Positions 33,050-36,089 of a DNA stretch of 36,089 nucleotides are shown piece by piece; position 1 is the stretch's first letter; each line of letters starts with the position of its first letter. The stretch spans positions 1-36,089 of the forward strand of contig NZ_CAAFRZ010000102.1 of NCBI RefSeq assembly GCF_900765565.1. Reading direction: 5' to 3'. The position numbers and the translations under genes were made by a program. The DNA is from an uncultured Dialister sp. GTDB taxonomy: Bacteria; Bacillota; Negativicutes; Veillonellales; Dialisteraceae. Under the pieces are notes generated by a model that was not told the DNA's origin, searched no databases, and was given only the letters and a program-made list of their open reading frames with translations.

Positions 33050-35074
33050 ATGAAGAAAAAGGTTCAGGCTTTAATTCTGGCATCTTTGGGGATTTGTTCA
33101 CTCTGTTCAACCACCTATGCCGCCAACGTGTATGATTTGAATCCAGTAACGGTGACGGCACAGCGTGTAGCCAGCCACGATCTGGATACGCCGGCTTCTG
33201 TAGAAGTCGTCAGCCGTGAGAAGATCGAACAGACCGGTGGTGGAAATGCCTTCGAAGTATTAAGGAATACATTGGGCGTATTTGCCAGCACCCAGCTTCC
33301 AAACGGAGTCAGCATGGGTTCCATGACAAGTAAAATCAATATTCGCGGTGTAGACAAGGGGACTCTGGTTCTGGTAGATGGGGTACCGATAAACCAGGAC
33401 GGCAAGTACAATCTGGAAGATATCGGTGCCGAAGCCATTGACCACATCGAAATCGTAAGAGGCGGCGGTTCTGTCCTTTACGGCTCAGAAGCCACCGGCG
33501 GGGTGATCAATATTATTACCCGCTCTCATCTGAAAAACAGCGTAAAGGTTTCTGCAGGCAATTATGACCGCCAGAGATACGCAGTCACCGCTGGTACCGA
33601 CCGGTTCAATATTTCTGCCTATGCGGAAAACCGGGGCGCTATCAATCACGCCACCAGTACGGTCCTCGTGACTGCCATGAAAAAAACATCTAACCGCTGG
33701 TATAACTATAAAGAAGGTCAGGACCGGGGCGTATACTGGAATTATCAACTGACAGACAAATTGAAATTCAGCCATAATTATGTTCACACCAAGAACACCG
33801 CCACCCTTTCTGATGATTCTTATAAAGGCGGCCTCTATCAGGCAAAGAAATATGAAGACCACAATAATACATTCCTGCTGAATTATGATGATCATGACGG
33901 CCTCACCGCTTTTGCTTCCTATGGCACGCAGGAAAGGAATTACGATCAGGACACCTATAATAAAAAGACCGGCGCGATTTCTGAATCTGGTCTCTACAGC
34001 TGGCGTAAATCTCACAGTACCAATCTGAATATTCAGAAAGAATTTGATCTCGCCGGAGAGAACAAGTTCCTCATCGGTGCCTCCTTTAACCGGGAAGACC
34101 TGGATATAAAGTCTGCAGGTACCAAAAAGATGGGATCCCGCCCTGCCCAGCCACCAAAGAAAGGGGCTTATGAAAGAGATGTATACTCCCTCTATACTTC
34201 CTATAACTGGAAGATGAATGAAAGGGACCGCCTCATCTTCAATGCCCGGGAAACCTTCGTACGCCGAGCTGACGGTTCTTCCACCAATATGACTGATGGT
34301 ACGGTCACCGATTCTGTCCAGAAAAATCAGAATAAATTTACTCCGGAAATCCAATACCTCAGAAAGCTGAACGACAATGCGTCCTTCTATGCAAAAGCAG
34401 GAAAATCCTTCCGCCTCCCCGAACTGACAAAACTGTTCGGCGGCGCTGCCATGCTCCCCAGCCTAGATTTGAAACCGGAACACGGCACCCACTATGAAAT
34501 GGGCTATAAACTGAACCGGGGCAATATTTCCTGGCGTGCGGCCATCTTCCACTATGACATTAAAGACTCCATCCAGAGCATCAAAGGGGTATCACCGCTC
34601 ACCGGCGATATGCAGTATATTAATACGGACAGCAAAAATACAGGTATTGAACTTTCCGCTGAAATCCGTCACAACGAAAACTGGAACAGCACCTGGGGAA
34701 TTTCTTACAGCAACCCGCAGGAAAGAACAGTGGATGAAAATGGAATGGCCGGCGGTTGGATACATACCAATAACCGTATCCAATTCACTTCCGGTATTAA
34801 CTATCACAAAGACAAATGGAGCAGTTCCCTCACTGCCAACTATCTGGGTTGCCGCTACAATAAAGAGGATGATGGAAAAACAAAAGTAAAGCCGGCGCTT
34901 TTCACTGATCTGGATATTTCCTATAAACCAGGCGAAGCACATCGTATCTTCCTTCACATCAACAATGTACTTGACCGGGATGATTACACCACTGCCACCG
35001 CCCCCAATGAAACCACCTACGCTTACATCGCGCAGGGAAGGAACTTCATGCTGGGCTACGAATTCCAATTTTAA
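33050..35074 (+). CDS. TonB-dependent outer-membrane receptor
   Basis: A 674-residue receptor. A signal peptide covers residues 1-24 (cut after TTYA). A TonB-box-like segment follows (VYDLNPVTVTAQR). The plug domain (about residues 40-160) includes INIRGVDKGTLVLVDGVPIN and EIVRGGGSVLYGSEATGGVI. The rest alternates like a 22-strand barrel and ends in the typical aromatic FMLGYEFQF. It imports a scarce ligand, such as an iron complex or cobalamin, using TonB energy. No TonB, ABC or cobalamin genes are next to it, so the ligand is unknown; a B12 role would fit the B12-dependent mutase. It has its own promoter, a palindromic leader and a terminator. Confidence 0.94.
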   Translation: MKKKVQALILASLGICSLCSTTYAANVYDLNPVTVTAQRVASHDLDTPASVEVVSREKIEQTGGGNAFEVLRNTLGVFASTQLPNGVSMGSMTSKINIRGVDKGTLVLVDGVPINQDGKYNLEDIGAEAIDHIEIVRGGGSVLYGSEATGGVINIITRSHLKNSVKVSAGNYDRQRYAVTAGTDRFNISAYAENRGAINHATSTVLVTAMKKTSNRWYNYKEGQDRGVYWNYQLTDKLKFSHNYVHTKNTATLSDDSYKGGLYQAKKYEDHNNTFLLNYDDHDGLTAFASYGTQERNYDQDTYNKKTGAISESGLYSWRKSHSTNLNIQKEFDLAGENKFLIGASFNREDLDIKSAGTKKMGSRPAQPPKKGAYERDVYSLYTSYNWKMNERDRLIFNARETFVRRADGSSTNMTDGTVTDSVQKNQNKFTPEIQYLRKLNDNASFYAKAGKSFRLPELTKLFGGAAMLPSLDLKPEHGTHYEMGYKLNRGNISWRAAIFHYDIKDSIQSIKGVSPLTGDMQYINTDSKNTGIELSAEIRHNENWNSTWGISYSNPQERTVDENGMAGGWIHTNNRIQFTSGINYHKDKWSSSLTANYLGCRYNKEDDGKTKVKPALFTDLDISYKPGEAHRIFLHINNVLDRDDYTTATAPNETTYAYIAQGRNFMLGYEFQF

Positions 35075-35078
35075 AATT

Positions 35079-35111
35079 AAAAAGGAGAGCCCCCAAAAGG
35101 CTCTTCTTTTT
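35079..35111 (+). terminator. Intrinsic terminator after the TonB receptor gene
   Basis: AAAAAGGAGAGCC (35079-35091) pairs with GGCTCTTCTTTTT (35099-35111) with one mismatch, ending in a T-run on the plus strand. Confidence 0.88.
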
Positions 35112-35319
35112 AATTCCAATTAGCGATGCTTCCGCTTTTCACTAGAGCGATATAGAATAAGCGACACGAGAGCCCCGCAAAGGGAAAAAGTACTGACTTT
35201 AATTTGAAAGCCATACGGTAAGCAAAAAACGAATGTATTGAAAAAGACCGAAGGTAATAGAATAATCTTGCCATACAACAACATACTACAGGTAAAAGTA
35301 TAAGTGTTGATATAAACCA

Positions 35320-35350
35320 AAAAGCCCTGACCAAATCGGTCAAGGCTTTT
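35320..35350 (-). terminator. Intrinsic terminator after 5S rRNA copy 1
   Basis: AAAAGCCCTGACC (35320-35332) pairs with GGTCAAGGCTTTT (35338-35350) with one G-U. On the minus strand a T-run follows. It lies five bases after the 5S 3' end. Confidence 0.92.
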
Positions 35351-35354
35351 CCTT

Positions 35355-35472
35355 AATCAGCAGCTTCTTATCCTCCCAGGCCGTTTCCAGCCAAGTACTT
35401 TCAGCGTTTGTGAGCTTAACTACCGTGTTCGGCATGGGTACGGGTGTATCCTCACAGCTATCGCCACTGATT
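35355..35472 (-). rRNA. rrf: 5S ribosomal RNA, complete
   Basis: 118 bases. On the minus strand the ends AATCAGTGGC and GCTGCTGATT pair as the closing helix I. The conserved core CCCGTACCCATGCCGAACAC is followed by GGTAGTTAAGC, the universal loop B/helix III region. The next signal is the terminator at 35320-35350. No 23S sequence is directly upstream; instead repeat E separates it from a second 5S gene. Confidence 0.96.
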
Positions 35473-36002
35473 GAGATATCATAGCATAGAACGGGAAAGA
35501 AGTAAAGAAAAATAATCAAAAAAGTTTACTGCAGCCATCAGCTTGCCGCTTACAGAGAATCTGCCGAGTTGCAGCAAATGCACCCCCTCAGCCTTCGGCA
35601 GCTCACACTACGGGAAAGCGACTCACGACAATTTGCGCGTCGCTACGCTCCTTCAAATTGTGTTCGCTGCTACCCCGGAGGGAGAGCCAAGTACCTTACT
35701 GCCCTTACAGACACCCAACCACCCGAGAGAATGATTAGACCAAAAGCGGCGAAGCCGCCGATCCACCTCATGCCCCCGCTTCAACGAGCGAAGCGATGTT
35801 GAAGCCACAACCCGGTGAACAAGCGAAGCGACGTTCACCCACCACCCTTATGCCCCATCCATACGCCTGGGCAGACGTATAAAAAATCAGCGGCGCTTTC
35901 CATTCTGTGCGCCGCCACCGCCATTCCTCATTCCTAACTCCTCATTCCTTATTTTTCACGGGCAAAGTAAAAAGCCCAACCTTACGGTTGAGCTTTCGTC
36001 TT
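35473..36002. repeat. Hairpin-rich intergenic repeat, copy E, between the two 5S genes
   Basis: The repeat proper spans about 35530-35930 and shares several blocks with copy D, including AATCAGCGGCGCTTTCCATT (35885 onward) and GCGGCGAAGCCGCCGATCCA (35746 onward). It holds hairpins ACAATTTG with CAAATTGT (35628-35661), GCTTCAAC with GTTGAAGC (35778-35805), GGTGAAC with GTTCACC (35814-35839) and GCGGCGC with GCGCCGC (35890-35915). The loops of the second and third are nearly the same, AGCGAAGCGA. No gene is seen. Confidence 0.65.
35971..35996 (-). terminator. Intrinsic terminator after 5S rRNA copy 2
   Basis: AAAGCCCAACC (35971-35981) pairs with GGTTGAGCTTT (35986-35996) with one G-U, a TTAC loop and a T-run on the minus strand. 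It differs in sequence from the terminator of copy 1. Confidence 0.92.
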
Positions 36003-36089
36003 AATCAGCAGCTTCCTATCCTCCCAGGCCGCTTCCAGCCAAGTACTTTCGGCGTTTGTGAGCTTAACTACCGTGTTCGGCATGGGTAC
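36003..36089 (-). rRNA. rrf: 5S ribosomal RNA, second copy (partial, 3' part)
   Basis: The last 87 bases match copy 1 except at three positions, from the AATCAGCAGC end through the TAGTTAAGC core. The 5' end lies beyond the window. It probably ends a 16S-23S-5S operon that lies to the right. Confidence 0.95.

Noticed and set aside
35120..35320. A 66-codon hydrophobic minus-strand frame, and an overlapping 77-codon one, between the TonB receptor and 5S genes
   Set aside because: The shorter starts with TTG and has no ribosome site; the longer starts within the 5S terminator. Hydrophobicity here follows from A/T-rich sequence.

Overview
This window reads like a piece of chromosome from a Gram-positive-lineage bacterium with an outer membrane (Negativicutes). 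A succinate-decarboxylating, propionate-forming Dialister-like organism is the best guess. The evidence is a complete gene set for converting succinyl-CoA to propionyl-CoA with a membrane-linked, sodium-type methylmalonyl-CoA decarboxylase, together with a TonB-dependent outer-membrane receptor, an SLH-domain envelope protein and an O-antigen-ligase-like protein. The genus is inferred from gene content only. No tRNA, CRISPR array, prophage or transposase was seen.

Layout. Positions 1-7,616 (all minus strand) hold the energy locus. In transcription order it encodes a succinate CoA-transferase, the large and small (B12-binding) subunits of methylmalonyl-CoA mutase, the MeaB G-protein chaperone, methylmalonyl-CoA epimerase, and the decarboxylase subunits MmdA, MmdD and the start of MmdC. 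Together these activate succinate, isomerise it, decarboxylate it and, by family analogy, pump Na+. Positions 8,150-10,440 hold an O-antigen-ligase-like gene and a DUF4405-type membrane protein, transcribed divergently. Positions 10,536-14,759 (minus) hold a class I/II aminotransferase, an NhaC-family antiporter and an AGCS Na+/amino acid symporter, a set that could spend the sodium gradient. Positions 15,048-22,315 (minus) hold the protein quality-control cluster tig-clpP-clpX-lon-engB, followed by a short SLH protein. Positions 22,492-24,950 hold a LysR regulator divergent from a two-gene CHR transporter. Positions 25,106-27,824 (minus) hold a polar amino acid ABC transporter. Positions 28,041-29,753 (plus) hold a GalT/HIT-like protein, a metallophosphoesterase and a 77-residue unknown protein. 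Positions 29,796-32,267 (minus) hold rluA-pgeF-SDR. Positions 33,050-35,074 (plus) hold the TonB-dependent receptor. The right edge carries one complete and one partial 5S rRNA gene, both minus strand, probably the tail of an rRNA operon lying to the right.

The most unusual content is non-coding. Three roughly 250-bp palindromic elements with shared terminal inverted repeats lie between genes at 9,465, 23,543 and 26,655, the last in reverse orientation. Two copies of a different, hairpin-rich repeat lie at about 32,420 and 35,530 and bracket the TonB receptor gene and one 5S gene. Several genes have structured leaders: mcmA (two mutually exclusive long pairings), the aminotransferase gene (a terminator between promoter and start), the CoA-transferase gene (a terminator-like hairpin) and the TonB receptor gene (a perfect 20-bp palindrome followed by ten T). 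A perfect 18-bp palindrome lies just upstream of clpP. Trigger factor carries an unusual C-terminal SAP/HeH-like domain.
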